From Blastococcus haudaquaticus (GTDB taxonomy: Bacteria; Actinomycetota; Actinomycetes; Mycobacteriales; Geodermatophilaceae), in NCBI RefSeq assembly GCF_900230285.1, contig NZ_OCNK01000004.1, positions 124,001-188,000 of the forward strand: a stretch of 64,000 bases of DNA, read 5' to 3'. Position 1 is the first letter of the stretch, and every line of letters begins with the position of its first letter. The notes beneath the pieces are model-generated. The model had not been told where the DNA came from. It worked only from the letters and a program-made list of their open reading frames with translations, and ran no database searches. Positions 9,007-17,782 of this stretch are shown here, piece after piece. Made by a program: the position numbers and the translations under genes.

Positions 9007-9945
9007 GTGTCGATCCTGGAGTTCCTCACCGACCTGTTCAACCCCGACCTGCGCTTCCTGCCCAAGGCGCTGCTGATCTCGGTCATGTCCGCCGTGGTGT
9101 GCGGCGTGGTCGGGTGCTTCGTCGTCCTGCGCGGGATGGCCTTCATCGGCGACGCCGTCGCCCACGCGGTCTTCCCGGGCCTCGCGGTCGCCTTCGTGCT
9201 GCAGGGCAGCCTGGTGCTCGGCGGTGCGGTCGCCGGAATCATCACCGCGGTGCTCGTCGCCGTGTTCTCGCAGAACCGCCGACTGAAGGAGGACTCCGTG
9301 ATGGGCGTCTTCCTCGTGGGCAGCTTCGCGCTGGGCGTCGTGATCATCTCGCGGGCGCCCGGCTATGCCGGCTCGCTGCAGCAGTTCCTCTTCGGGTCCA
9401 TCACCGGCATCCCGGACAGCGACGTCGTCGTCGTGGCCGTCGCGGCGGTCGTCGTGCTGGGGCTGGCGTTCGCCCTGCACAAGGAGTTCGTCGTGGTCAC
9501 CCTCGACCGCGAGATGGCCCGGGCCATGGGCCTGTCGGTGTTCTGGCTCGACATCGTGCTCTACGTGATGGTCACCCTCGCCGTGGTCATCTCCATCCAG
9601 ACGATCGGGAACATCCTCGTCCTGGCCCTGCTGATCACCCCGGCCGCCACGGCACGGCTGCTCACCGACCGGCTGGGCGTGATGATGACCCTCGGCCCGC
9701 TCATCGGCGGGTTGTCGGCCCTGGTGGGGCTCTACCTGTCCTGGACCTACGACTACCCCACCGGCGGGACGATCGTGCTGGTCAGCACCGCGGTGTTCCT
9801 CCTCGCCTGGACGCTGGCGCCCCGCCACGGATTGGTCGCCACGTGGCGCTCGGCGCGCCGGCAGCCGGACGACGCCGGTCTCGACGACGGCGTGACCGTG
9901 GTGGGCGGGGACCGGCGATCGCCGGCGTTGGACGCCGGCCGATGA
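9007..9945 (+). CDS. anchored-repeat-type zinc ABC transporter, permease subunit
   Basis: 312 aa, an ABC-3 family (ZnuB/MntC-like) integral membrane protein with about eight or nine hydrophobic segments. Conserved family stretches include FVVLRGMAFIGDAVAHAVFPG near the N-terminus and ILVLALLITPAATARLL towards the C-terminus. It forms the channel of the importer with the ATPase just upstream. The GTG start follows the ATPase stop by one base. The last codons overlap the transglycosylase start (ATGA). Confidence 0.94.
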   Translation: MSILEFLTDLFNPDLRFLPKALLISVMSAVVCGVVGCFVVLRGMAFIGDAVAHAVFPGLAVAFVLQGSLVLGGAVAGIITAVLVAVFSQNRRLKEDSVMGVFLVGSFALGVVIISRAPGYAGSLQQFLFGSITGIPDSDVVVVAVAAVVVLGLAFALHKEFVVVTLDREMARAMGLSVFWLDIVLYVMVTLAVVISIQTIGNILVLALLITPAATARLLTDRLGVMMTLGPLIGGLSALVGLYLSWTYDYPTGGTIVLVSTAVFLLAWTLAPRHGLVATWRSARRQPDDAGLDDGVTVVGGDRRSPALDAGR

Positions 9946-10703
9946 CCCCGGCCGGGCGCGACCCGGCCAGGTCGGTGCTGCTGACGGCCGGAGGCATCGG
10001 CCTCGCCGTCGCCGTGGGAGCGGGCGTCGTCCTGCTCACCGAGGGCGGACCGCAGAGCAGGAGCCGCCCGGCCGTCGAGGCACCCCAGGTGGTGCTGCCG
10101 GACGCGGAGGCCGCCGCCGGCGCTCCGGCAGACGCCTCTCCCGGCGTCCCGGCCGCGGCCTGGGTGCGGGAGGCGGCGTCCCGCACCGGCGTGCCCGACC
10201 GGGCGATGCAGGCCTACGCGACCGCCGCCCTGGCCCTGGCCGACGAGGAGCCGGGCTGCGGACTGGGCTGGAACACCCTGGCCGCGATCGGCCAGGTCGA
10301 GTCCGTGCACGGAACCATCGCCGGCGGCGCCCTGGGAGCTGACGGCGTCGCCAAGCCCGCCATCGTCGGCATCCCCCTGGACGGCGACGGCGTCGCCAGC
10401 ATCCCCGACACGGACGGCGGCCGGCTGGACGGCGACCGGACATGGGACCGGGCGGTGGGACCCATGCAGTTCATCCCCTCGACCTGGGAGCGGTGGGCAG
10501 CCGACGGCGACGGCGACGGCGCGGCCGACCCCCAGGACGTCGACGACGCCGCCCTGGCCGCGGCGCGATACCTCTGCAGCGGCGGAGGATCGCTGGCGAC
10601 AGCGGAGGGCTGGACGGCCGCCGTCACCAGCTACAACAACTCGCTGGAGTACGCCGCGCAGGTCGCCGGGATCGCGAGCCGGCACGCGTCCGATCTGGGC
10701 TGA
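9942..10703 (+). CDS. lytic transglycosylase, membrane-anchored
   Basis: 253 aa from the ATG at 9942, which overlaps the permease stop. One N-terminal transmembrane segment (residues about 11-33) and an Ala/Pro-rich spacer precede an MltB/SLT-like domain. The likely catalytic glutamate is in IGQVESVHG (Glu120); GPMQFIPSTWERW and SYNNSLEY are family motifs. It would cut glycan strands outside the membrane. Translational coupling to a metal importer is unusual. One reading is that it opens the wall so that the long surface proteins encoded here can be placed or exposed, which is inference only. It ends before a bidirectional hairpin. Confidence 0.85.
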   Translation: MTPAGRDPARSVLLTAGGIGLAVAVGAGVVLLTEGGPQSRSRPAVEAPQVVLPDAEAAAGAPADASPGVPAAAWVREAASRTGVPDRAMQAYATAALALADEEPGCGLGWNTLAAIGQVESVHGTIAGGALGADGVAKPAIVGIPLDGDGVASIPDTDGGRLDGDRTWDRAVGPMQFIPSTWERWAADGDGDGAADPQDVDDAALAAARYLCSGGGSLATAEGWTAAVTSYNNSLEYAAQVAGIASRHASDLG

Positions 10704-10815
10704 CGCGCGCACAGCGCCCGTGCCGGATCTCTGCCCTGCCACTCGAGGGCCGTGACGTGCGAACCGACCCGATGGCACGGCGCTCGTCGCTCGCCACCCC
10801 GTCCACCACACATGG

Positions 10816-10858
10816 CAGTGGGGTGACGGCACGCTGTGCGCGTGCCGCCACCCCACTG
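10816..10858. terminator. bidirectional hairpin terminator
   Basis: Two 19-nt arms (10816-10834 and 10840-10858) pair with one mismatch around the loop TGTGC. It lies between the convergent transglycosylase (+) and wall-protein (-) genes. There is no T-tract, which is common for actinobacterial terminators. Confidence 0.8.
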
Positions 10859-10875
10859 GGTCGTACGGTCCTGCG

Positions 10876-13800
10876 TTACCGGACGACGGCCCTCCGGCGT
10901 CGGCCGAGGCCCAGAGCCAGGACCCCCATGCCGAGCAGGAACACCCCGACCGCACCGGCCTGTGCCGCGTGCGTGCCGGTGAACGCGAGGCCACCCGGCT
11001 TCGACACGTCACCGCTCCCCGCCGGCGGCGGAGTGGTGTCCGCGACCGGAGGGGTGGGCGGCGGCGGGGTGGTGCCGCCCGGGCCGGGCGGCGTGCTGCC
11101 GTCAGCAGCCGTGACGGTCACCGCCGTCCAACCCACCAGCGTGCCGTCGGCGCCGAAGGCCGCCAGCCGGTGGTGCCCGGCCTCCACGTCCGTCGGAACC
11201 GGAACGGTGACGTTGCCGTTCTCGTCGGCCTGGGCCCAGTCGCCGCCCACCAGCGTCGGCGAGCTGAACAACCAGACGGCGACCCACGCGCCCGCGTGCT
11301 GGGCGCCGAGTGCGATGGTCACCGGCTCGCCCGGCCGGAGGGTCGTACTCGGCAGCTGGATGCCGCCCGCAGGACTCCCGGCGAGTTCGTCACCGGTCCG
11401 CGGTGCCGGCTCGGCCGACGGCTTCGCCGGGTCCGTCGGGTCCGTCGGGTCCGTGGGATCGGTCGGATCCGTCGGGTCCGTGGGATCGGTCGGGTCCGTC
11501 GGATCCGTCGGGTCCGTGGGATCGGTCGGGTCCGTGGGATCGGTCGGATCCGTCGGGTCCGTGGGATCGGTCGGGTCCGTTCCTTCGACGCTCAGGGTGA
11601 CCGGCTGCGACTGGATGTGGGTCCTGCCGTCGTCGAACACGAGGTGCGCGGTGACCGTCGCACCGTCGAGCCGGCTGGTCGCCGGCATCGACAGCTGAGC
11701 GGTCGTCTGCCCCGCCATCAGCTCGGGAGTTGCTGTGCCGGCCGGATGGACGTACCAGGCCCACCGGTCGAGCACGGAGTCCGGCGCGACCGACGCGGTC
11801 AGCTCGACGGTTCCCCCGGCCTGGTACTGCTCGGCCGCCCCGCTGACGGTGACCTGCTCGCGGGGAGCGGCGCCGTGGTCGTCGACGTGGATCGTCGACT
11901 GCTCACTGGTGGCGAGGACATCCCCCGCGGCGGAGAGGAGTTCGGCGTAGACGAGCGCGCCGTCCAGCGCCTGCTGCGCCCGCACGTCGTGGGCAGGTCC
12001 GGTAGCGCCGGGGATCTGCACGAACGCCGCCTGGTCGGGCCGCTTCCACCACCAGCGGTAGGTGTCGCTGTCAGCCGCCGCCGGATCGGCATTGGCGCGC
12101 AGCTGGACGGTGTTGCCCTGGTGGTAGTGACCGGACAGCGAGTCCAGCAGCAGCAACTGCTCGCCCGCCGGGGTGTCGGTCACCCGTACCTGGATGGTGG
12201 CCGTGCCGATGTGGTGACCGGTCCGGGTGTCCGTCGCCTCCGCATAGATGTACTGCCCGTCCATACCGGCGGTGACCGGCACGCCGAGGTCCGGCGTGGT
12301 GGCACCTTCGAACGGGACCACGTCGTAGTTCTCGTCCACCTGGTACCAGCGCCAAGAGACGCCGTCACGGGCCGGGTACAGGTCGGCGGAGACCTCGAGG
12401 TTCTCGCCGACGCGGTAGACGGACCGGAGGCCGCCGATCTGCAGCTCGCGCTCGGTGACCGTCGCGGTCAGCGCCGGGGACTGGCCGAGGACCGTCACCC
12501 CGTCCGCGTCGATGACCTGGAGCGCCGCCTCGCTGTAGGCGAACATCGAGGTGGCGAGGGTGTAGGGGTTGCTCCCGATCGGCTGGTCGCTCCACTCCTG
12601 GAGCGGGTACCACTCGACGGCGCCCGGCAGACCACGCGTGACCCAGCGCAGGGTCTGGCCGCTCTGCAGCGCCGGGTGGGTCACGGCGATCTCGACCGGG
12701 TCGCCGCCCCAGTAGCTGTCCTGGAGGCCGGTGACGCTCACCGGCACGCCGGTCCCGACGTTGCTGCCGGTGACCCGGATCGGGTACCAGCCGCTCTGCT
12801 GCAGCGTCTTCCAGTTCTCGTCGATGACCACGACGGCCAGCTCGTGGCCGTCCCAGGAGGCCGTGGCATCGCGGGTGAGGCGGTCTCCGCGCACGATGTC
12901 GTCGTTGGTCTGCACGTAGTACTCGGTGGGGAACTCGGGCGTCCGGACGAGCCAGGCGAGTTGCTGTCCCTCGGCGAGGGTGACGCCGACGGCGCGGGCG
13001 CTGATGGTCTCTCCGGCGGCGTAGCTCTCCCGCAGGCCGGAGATGCCGAAGACGTCGCTCCCGGCCTCCTCGGTGACGGTGACCGTCACCGGCGCGGAGG
13101 CGGAGGCGGTGAAATCGTTCGCCACCGCGGGGATGAAGCGCGCGGTGATGCTGCGGTTGCCCAACCCCAGTGAGTCCACCTCCAGGCTGGCCTGGCCGGC
13201 GCGCACCCCCTCGTGGCCCAGGCTGGTGTCTCCGTCGAGGAACTCCACCCAGCCGACGGCACCGGCCGGCTCGACGGCGGCGTCGAGCGTGACCGGCTCG
13301 CCCGCAACGATGTCGGTGCTGCTCACCGACAGGTCCGTCGTGGTGGCCGTCGCCGGGGCGAGCTCACCGACGACGAAGGTGTAGTCCGCGGTGGACGAGA
13401 CCGGAGCTCCGGTGGAGGCCAGTGTCGCGTCGGCCCGGACGGAGAGCGTGTACGTCCCGGGCTGGGTGAAGGCCCAGTTGTAGTGGGCGTGCGCGTATCC
13501 GAGGGTGAAGGACTTCCGGTCCTCGTCGGAGGACCACGCGCGCAGCGGCTGGCCGAAGGACCCGGTCTGGAACAGCTCCAGGTCCCCCGGACCGCTCATG
13601 CCGGTCAGCGTGAACGTCGTCCGGTCCCCCGTGACCGCACCCCGGGGCACGCTCTCGGTGGAGAACCCGGGCCAGACCTCGCCCTGCTTCTGGCTCTGCG
13701 GGGCCATCCAGATGGTCGACCCGCCGGGCGCGATGAACTCGTACCCCGCGGGCAGGGTCATCCTGTGGCCGTCACGGACGTGGAAGAGCACCTCGTCGGC

Positions 13801-14031
13801 GGCGAAGCGCTTGCCCAGCGCTCCGTCTACATCGGCCTTCGTCCCCAGGGTGAATTCGGTGCCGTCGAGGAAGGTCGAGATGGCGTCGGTGTGCTCCGTC
13901 GCCAGTACTCGTTTCTCGGCGCTGGGCGGCGGTGGCCCATCGGCGGCGGATGCGGCGCCCGGCAGGACCAGGGTGATGGCGAGAGCCGCCAGCCCGGTCA
14001 GTGCCGTCGCCGCGCGGGAGCGCGTGCGCAT
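10876..14031 (-). CDS. large LPXTG-like wall-anchored protein with one anchored repeat and Ig-like repeats
   Basis: 1051 aa from the ATG at 14031 (an in-frame start at 14058 adds nine residues but weakens the signal peptide). After the signal peptide comes one TIGR03769-like domain with HAHYNW (His181, His183), several Ig-like/bacterial surface domains, a long Thr-Asp-Pro repeat linker (about residues 817-867) and a Pro-rich stalk. The C-terminal sorting signal is LAFTG (1015-1019) plus a hydrophobic helix and RRRR tail, suited to a class E-type sortase. This matches the 'ABC transporter-associated repeat protein' family. It is probably a stalk that carries a metal-binding head beyond the wall. 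A Zur-like box lies 46 bp upstream of the start. Confidence 0.85.
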   Translation of the reverse strand: MRTRSRAATALTGLAALAITLVLPGAASAADGPPPPSAEKRVLATEHTDAISTFLDGTEFTLGTKADVDGALGKRFAADEVLFHVRDGHRMTLPAGYEFIAPGGSTIWMAPQSQKQGEVWPGFSTESVPRGAVTGDRTTFTLTGMSGPGDLELFQTGSFGQPLRAWSSDEDRKSFTLGYAHAHYNWAFTQPGTYTLSVRADATLASTGAPVSSTADYTFVVGELAPATATTTDLSVSSTDIVAGEPVTLDAAVEPAGAVGWVEFLDGDTSLGHEGVRAGQASLEVDSLGLGNRSITARFIPAVANDFTASASAPVTVTVTEEAGSDVFGISGLRESYAAGETISARAVGVTLAEGQQLAWLVRTPEFPTEYYVQTNDDIVRGDRLTRDATASWDGHELAVVVIDENWKTLQQSGWYPIRVTGSNVGTGVPVSVTGLQDSYWGGDPVEIAVTHPALQSGQTLRWVTRGLPGAVEWYPLQEWSDQPIGSNPYTLATSMFAYSEAALQVIDADGVTVLGQSPALTATVTERELQIGGLRSVYRVGENLEVSADLYPARDGVSWRWYQVDENYDVVPFEGATTPDLGVPVTAGMDGQYIYAEATDTRTGHHIGTATIQVRVTDTPAGEQLLLLDSLSGHYHQGNTVQLRANADPAAADSDTYRWWWKRPDQAAFVQIPGATGPAHDVRAQQALDGALVYAELLSAAGDVLATSEQSTIHVDDHGAAPREQVTVSGAAEQYQAGGTVELTASVAPDSVLDRWAWYVHPAGTATPELMAGQTTAQLSMPATSRLDGATVTAHLVFDDGRTHIQSQPVTLSVEGTDPTDPTDPTDPTDPTDPTDPTDPTDPTDPTDPTDPTDPTDPTDPTDPTDPAKPSAEPAPRTGDELAGSPAGGIQLPSTTLRPGEPVTIALGAQHAGAWVAVWLFSSPTLVGGDWAQADENGNVTVPVPTDVEAGHHRLAAFGADGTLVGWTAVTVTAADGSTPPGPGGTTPPPPTPPVADTTPPPAGSGDVSKPGGLAFTGTHAAQAGAVGVFLLGMGVLALGLGRRRRAVVR
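11430..11580. repeat. in-frame Thr-Asp-Pro codon repeat
   Basis: About 150 bp of alternating GGGTCCGTC and GGATCGGTC-type 9-mers encoding (TDP)n on the minus strand. It forms a rigid acidic, proline-rich spacer in the wall protein. Such repeats can change length by slippage, so the number of units may differ between strains and in assemblies. Confidence 0.9.
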
Positions 14032-14076
14032 GGTCGGCCCTTCAACGGTCCCACTCACCGTCGCGGCGAGTGAGAG

Positions 14077-14091
14077 TGAGAATCATTCGCA
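14077..14091. promoter_or_regulatory. Zur-like operator of the wall-protein gene
   Basis: TGAGAATCATTCGCA matches 12 of 15 positions of TGAAAATCATTTTCA, the Zur pattern read on the other strand. It is 46 bp upstream of the ATG at 14031. Similar boxes stand at 5656 and 18832, which supports shared control of this protein with the transporter. Confidence 0.65.
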
Positions 14092-14401
14092 TGCAAGCTA
14101 TGTGACGGACCTGTCCGGAAGCAAGCGGCCGTCGAGCTGACCTGGCCGTTTCGCCGGATCAGACGTTCCCGACCGGCTGATCGGGTTGCCGCGCAGAGCC
14201 GAGCCATCCCGTGCAGCCACAAGGCGCGGCCGCCACGAAAGGCCGCCAGTCGCCGACTGAACCCGTTCGCGACCGACAGCTCGGCGCACCGGCTCCACCG
14301 AGGCGCGGAGAGGTGGACAGGTCCTCCGCGGGAAGATCCCTCCGGGTCTTCCTCCGTCGATCGCGCCTCCCGCCGTACCGGGGGGAATCATGGGCGACCA
14401 T
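14092..14401. other. intergenic stretch between divergent wall-protein and PacL-like genes
   Basis: About 310 bp with no convincing coding region. Short open frames here lack recognisable protein features. The two flanking palindromes (14077-14091 and 14407-14417) suggest that it holds two separate back-to-back promoters. Confidence 0.5.
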
Positions 14402-14419
14402 GCAGGACGATTATCGTTG
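14402..14419. promoter_or_regulatory. Zur-like palindrome upstream of the PacL/CtpC operon
   Basis: Contains ACGATTATCGT (14407-14417), a perfect 5-1-5 dyad with the same ATTAT core as the box at 5656. It matches only 8 of 15 Zur positions, so the regulator could be a different FUR-family protein. It is about 108 bp upstream of the PacL-like ATG. Confidence 0.45.
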
Positions 14420-14525
14420 TCACGGAAGGGGCAGCGCCCGGGCACGCGCGTAACGTTCCAGCGACGGCGCAGCGTCCGATTCTCGGCGGCGGCCCTTCGT
14501 CGAACCCTCCCAGCAGAGGAGAGCC

Positions 14526-14849
14526 ATGTCCGACCACCTTTCGTCGTCGACGACCCGCCGGACCGCCGGTGCCGGCCGGCTGCTGCGCAAGGCCGCCACG
14601 ACGGTGGCGACCGGTGTCGTCGGGGTGCTGGTGGTCCGCGTCGCCGAGCGCGGCGATCCGGGCAGCCTTCCTCGCAAGGCAGCGGTCCGCGCGACCCGGT
14701 GGGGCATCGTCGGGTCCCGCCGCGCCGAGGCCGCGATGGAGAAGGCCCGGCTGAGCGCGGGCGACATCCGGGCACAGGCCTACGCCGACCTGGGCGAGCA
14801 GGTGCCTCCCCCGGCCGACCGTTCCGGCGGCCACGACCACGCCCACTGA
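14526..14849 (+). CDS. PacL-like P-ATPase-associated metal-binding protein (DUF1490)
   Basis: 107 aa. One transmembrane segment (about residues 24-42, ATTVATGVVGVLVVRVAE) is followed by the soluble DUF1490-type region GIVGSRRAEAAMEKARLSAGDIRAQA. The C-terminus GGHDHAH is a compact histidine cluster. In Mycobacterium tuberculosis, PacL1 (Rv3269) pairs with the P-ATPase CtpC, binds zinc through a C-terminal Asp/His motif and stabilises the pump. The same gene order and an ATGA overlap with the ATPase gene are seen here, so an equivalent partner role is likely. A GAGGAG-type ribosome binding site precedes the ATG. Confidence 0.85.
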   Translation: MSDHLSSSTTRRTAGAGRLLRKAATTVATGVVGVLVVRVAERGDPGSLPRKAAVRATRWGIVGSRRAEAAMEKARLSAGDIRAQAYADLGEQVPPPADRSGGHDHAH

Positions 14850-17047
14850 TGCCGCTGGGCATCGTCGCGGATGCCGGCGGGCGGTTGCGCCTGTCGGCGC
14901 CCGCTCTCGCCGGCTCGGCGTCCCGGGCCGTGCACGTCGAGAACGCCCTCGACGAGATCCCGGGTGTTCTGGCTGCGCACGCCTATCCGGTCACCGGGTC
15001 GGTCGTCGTCTGGGTGACCGCGGAGGCCGACCGGGCGCAGATCCTCACGGCCGTCGCCTCCGCCGACGTCCTCCCGGCCGACGCGCTCGCCGAGCGTGCG
15101 CCGCGCTCGGCGGACGTCACCACCACCGACCTCGTGCGGATCGGTGTGGGCGGGGCGGCTCTGGTGCTCCTGGGCGTCCGCCGGTACGGCCTGCGGCGCC
15201 CCCCGGTCCTGTCGCGCGGCGGCCGCTTCGCGGCGACGGTCGTCACGATCTTCACCGGCTACCCGTTCGCGAAGGGCGCCGTCGGCACCCTCGCCGGCCG
15301 CCGCACGGCGGGCACCGACGCACTCGTCACCGCTGCCACCGTGGCGAGCCTGCTGCTGCGCGAGAACGTCGTCGCGCTGACCGTCCTCTGGCTGCTCAAC
15401 ATCGGCGAGTGGCTGCAGGACCTGACCCTGCGCCGCACCCGTGCCGCCATCTCCGCCCTGCTCGCCGGTACCCAGACGACGGCCTGGGTGCTCCGTCCGG
15501 GCGATCCCGGCGTCGAGCAGCAGGTCGACCTCGCTCGCCTGCGTGTCGGTGACCTCGTCGTCATCCACGACCAGGCCACGCTCCCGGTCGACGGCGAGAT
15601 CGTCGACGGCGAGAGCGTGATCGACCAGGCCGCCATCACCGGGGAGCCTCTGCCCGTGTCGGTGCGACCGGGCTCCCTCGTGCACGCCGGCTCGGTCAAC
15701 CTGCGGGGCCGGATCGTCGTCCGGGCGACGGCCACTGGGTCCGACACCGCGATCGGCCGGATCATCGCCCGCGTCGAACGGGCCCAGGACGACCGCGCCC
15801 CGGTCCAGACCGTCGGCGAGACCTTCTCCGGCCGGTTCGTCCCGCTCTCCTTCGCGCTCGCCACCGCCACCTGGCTGGTCACCGGCGACGTCCGCCGCGC
15901 GATGACCATGCTCCTGGTGGCCTGCCCGTGCGCGGTGGGGCTCTCCACTCCGACGGCAGTGAGCGCGGCGATCGGCAACGGGGCCTCCCGTGGCGTGCTG
16001 ATCAAGGGCGGCGCACACCTGGAGGCAGCCGGCCGCGTCGACACCGTGGTCTTCGACAAGACCGGAACGCTGACCGTCGGCCGTCCCGTCGTCACCAACG
16101 TTGTCTCCTTCTCCCCCGACTGGACCCCCGAGAAGGTGCTCGGCTACGCCGCGAGCTCCGAGGTGCACAGCCGGCATCCGCTCGCCCAGGCGGTCATCCG
16201 CTCCACCGAGGAGCGGCACGTCTACATCCCGCCGCACGAGGAGTGCGAGGTGCTGCTCGGTCTCGGGATGCGCACCCAGGCCGACGGGCGGGTGCTGCTG
16301 CTCGGCAGCGAGGCGTTGATGGCCGACCAGGGGGTGCCGGTCGGCCAGGAGGCCCTGACGTGGCTCGCCGAGTTGCGCGCCGCTACCGAGACCCCGCTCC
16401 TGCTGGCGGTGGACGGCGAGCTGATCGGGTTGGTGAGCCTGCGCGACGAGGTGCGCCCCGAGGCGCTGGAGGTCCTGCGCGCGCTGCGGGCCACGGGTGT
16501 CGAGCGCATCGTCATGCTCACCGGAGACCACGAGACGACGGCGGCCGCCGTGGCCCACTCCCTCGGCATCACCGAATGGCGCGCGGAGACGCTGCCCGAG
16601 GACAAGCAGGACGTGGTGACCGCGCTGAAGGCACAGGGGCACACGGTCGCCGTCGTGGGGGACGGCACGAACGACGCCCCCGCCCTGGCCAGCGCGGACA
16701 TCGGGATCGCCATGGGCGTCTCGGGGACCGACGTGGCGGTCGAGACCGCCGACGTCGCGCTGGTCGGTGACGACCTGCGGCACCTGCTCGACCTCCGCGA
16801 CCTCGGCCGCCGCACGCTGCAGATCGTCCGGCAGAACTACGGCATGTCCATCGCCGTCAACGGGGCCGGGCTCCTCGTCGGGGCCGCCGGTGCGCTCTCC
16901 CCCGTGCTGGCGGCCGTGCTGCACAATGCGTCGTCCGTGGCCGTCGCCGTCAACTCCGCCCGTCTCATCGGGTACCAGGGCACCGTCCCGCCGGACGGCA
17001 GCGACCGCCCGGCGGCCGACCGCGATCGAGGCGGTCAGCTCTCGTAG
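14849..17047 (+). CDS. heavy-metal P1B-type ATPase, CtpC-like
   Basis: 732 aa from the ATG overlapping the pacL-like stop. It has the transmembrane CPC metal site (residues 359-361), the phosphorylation motif DKTGT (Asp403), the His-Pro motif HSRHP, the TGES-like actuator motif TGEP and the hinge GDGTNDAP. The N-terminus has a degenerate HMA-like fold without a CxxC. Size and PacL pairing match CtpC, which in mycobacteria is linked to zinc (or manganese) export or metal loading of secreted proteins. Its presence inside a zinc-acquisition island is unexpected. It converges with the TIGR03943 gene, with the last 13 bp overlapping. Confidence 0.88.
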   Translation: MPLGIVADAGGRLRLSAPALAGSASRAVHVENALDEIPGVLAAHAYPVTGSVVVWVTAEADRAQILTAVASADVLPADALAERAPRSADVTTTDLVRIGVGGAALVLLGVRRYGLRRPPVLSRGGRFAATVVTIFTGYPFAKGAVGTLAGRRTAGTDALVTAATVASLLLRENVVALTVLWLLNIGEWLQDLTLRRTRAAISALLAGTQTTAWVLRPGDPGVEQQVDLARLRVGDLVVIHDQATLPVDGEIVDGESVIDQAAITGEPLPVSVRPGSLVHAGSVNLRGRIVVRATATGSDTAIGRIIARVERAQDDRAPVQTVGETFSGRFVPLSFALATATWLVTGDVRRAMTMLLVACPCAVGLSTPTAVSAAIGNGASRGVLIKGGAHLEAAGRVDTVVFDKTGTLTVGRPVVTNVVSFSPDWTPEKVLGYAASSEVHSRHPLAQAVIRSTEERHVYIPPHEECEVLLGLGMRTQADGRVLLLGSEALMADQGVPVGQEALTWLAELRAATETPLLLAVDGELIGLVSLRDEVRPEALEVLRALRATGVERIVMLTGDHETTAAAVAHSLGITEWRAETLPEDKQDVVTALKAQGHTVAVVGDGTNDAPALASADIGIAMGVSGTDVAVETADVALVGDDLRHLLDLRDLGRRTLQIVRQNYGMSIAVNGAGLLVGAAGALSPVLAAVLHNASSVAVAVNSARLIGYQGTVPPDGSDRPAADRDRGGQLS

Positions 17048-17781
17048 GGGTTGACCGGCGCCGGGATCGGAGTCACCGAACGGGCCTCGATCACCGGCTC
17101 GGGGTACCCGTCGGACGGATGGGCCGCCGGCGGGGACCAGGTCCCGACCACCTCGACCCACTCCCCCGGCGCGACGCCCTGGCGGTTCCCGTCGACCACG
17201 ACGGAGACCGGGACCGCGTCGGCGGCGCAGCAGTTGATGCGGATGCGTGACAGGTACCAGCCGTCGTCCCCGCGCGGCACGACGAATCCCTGCAGCCGCA
17301 CGGTGCTGGTCGTCAGCGGCCCCGGGTCGTCGGCGAGCGCCCACTGGCCGTACTCCAGCATCGACATGCTGCGCACCAGCTGCAGTTCCTCCGCCGGAAC
17401 CGCCTCGGGCACCTGATCGGGTGTCGCCGCTGCGAGCGGCTGCGACTGGCGTTCGACCGTGAACACGCCGAGCGCCGGTGGGGCGACCATCAGGAGCACC
17501 GCGACGGGCAGCACGAGCAGCCAGGAGACCCAGGGGACGTGACCGTGCTGGTGGTCGTGGTCGTGATCCCGTGCCTGCGACGCGTGCCGGCCGACCGGTG
17601 AGACCCGGGGGCGATCGAGGACGAAGCCCACGGTGCCGCTGAGCAGGAGCGCGGCACCCGCCAGCACGAGCAGCGGCCGGAAGCCCGGCTGGACGTAGGC
17701 GAGGTAGGCGTCGGTGAGCGAGACGTGCAGGACCGTGCCGCCGAGCAGAACCAGCAACAGGTGGGTGACCAGCCGTTCCAT
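17035..17781 (-). CDS. TIGR03943-family permease-complex subunit with His-rich loop
   Basis: About 248 aa from the ATG at 17781 (a GTG at 17793 is also possible but would overlap the upstream gene). Two N-terminal hydrophobic helices are followed by a loop RDHDHDHQHGH, a third helix and a long extracytoplasmic domain containing NCCAAD. The family is a two-component membrane permease subunit always next to a PF03773 permease, and both are often Zur-controlled in actinobacteria. The histidine cluster suits zinc binding. Substrate and direction are unproven. It begins one base after the permease stop. Confidence 0.85.
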   Translation of the reverse strand: MERLVTHLLLVLLGGTVLHVSLTDAYLAYVQPGFRPLLVLAGAALLLSGTVGFVLDRPRVSPVGRHASQARDHDHDHQHGHVPWVSWLLVLPVAVLLMVAPPALGVFTVERQSQPLAAATPDQVPEAVPAEELQLVRSMSMLEYGQWALADDPGPLTTSTVRLQGFVVPRGDDGWYLSRIRINCCAADAVPVSVVVDGNRQGVAPGEWVEVVGTWSPPAAHPSDGYPEPVIEARSVTPIPAPVNPYES

Positions 17782-17782
17782 G

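Noticed and set aside
11430-11580. Regular 9-bp repeats that could suggest a CRISPR array or satellite
   Set aside because: The units are contiguous, without spacers, and encode an in-frame Thr-Asp-Pro linker in the wall protein.
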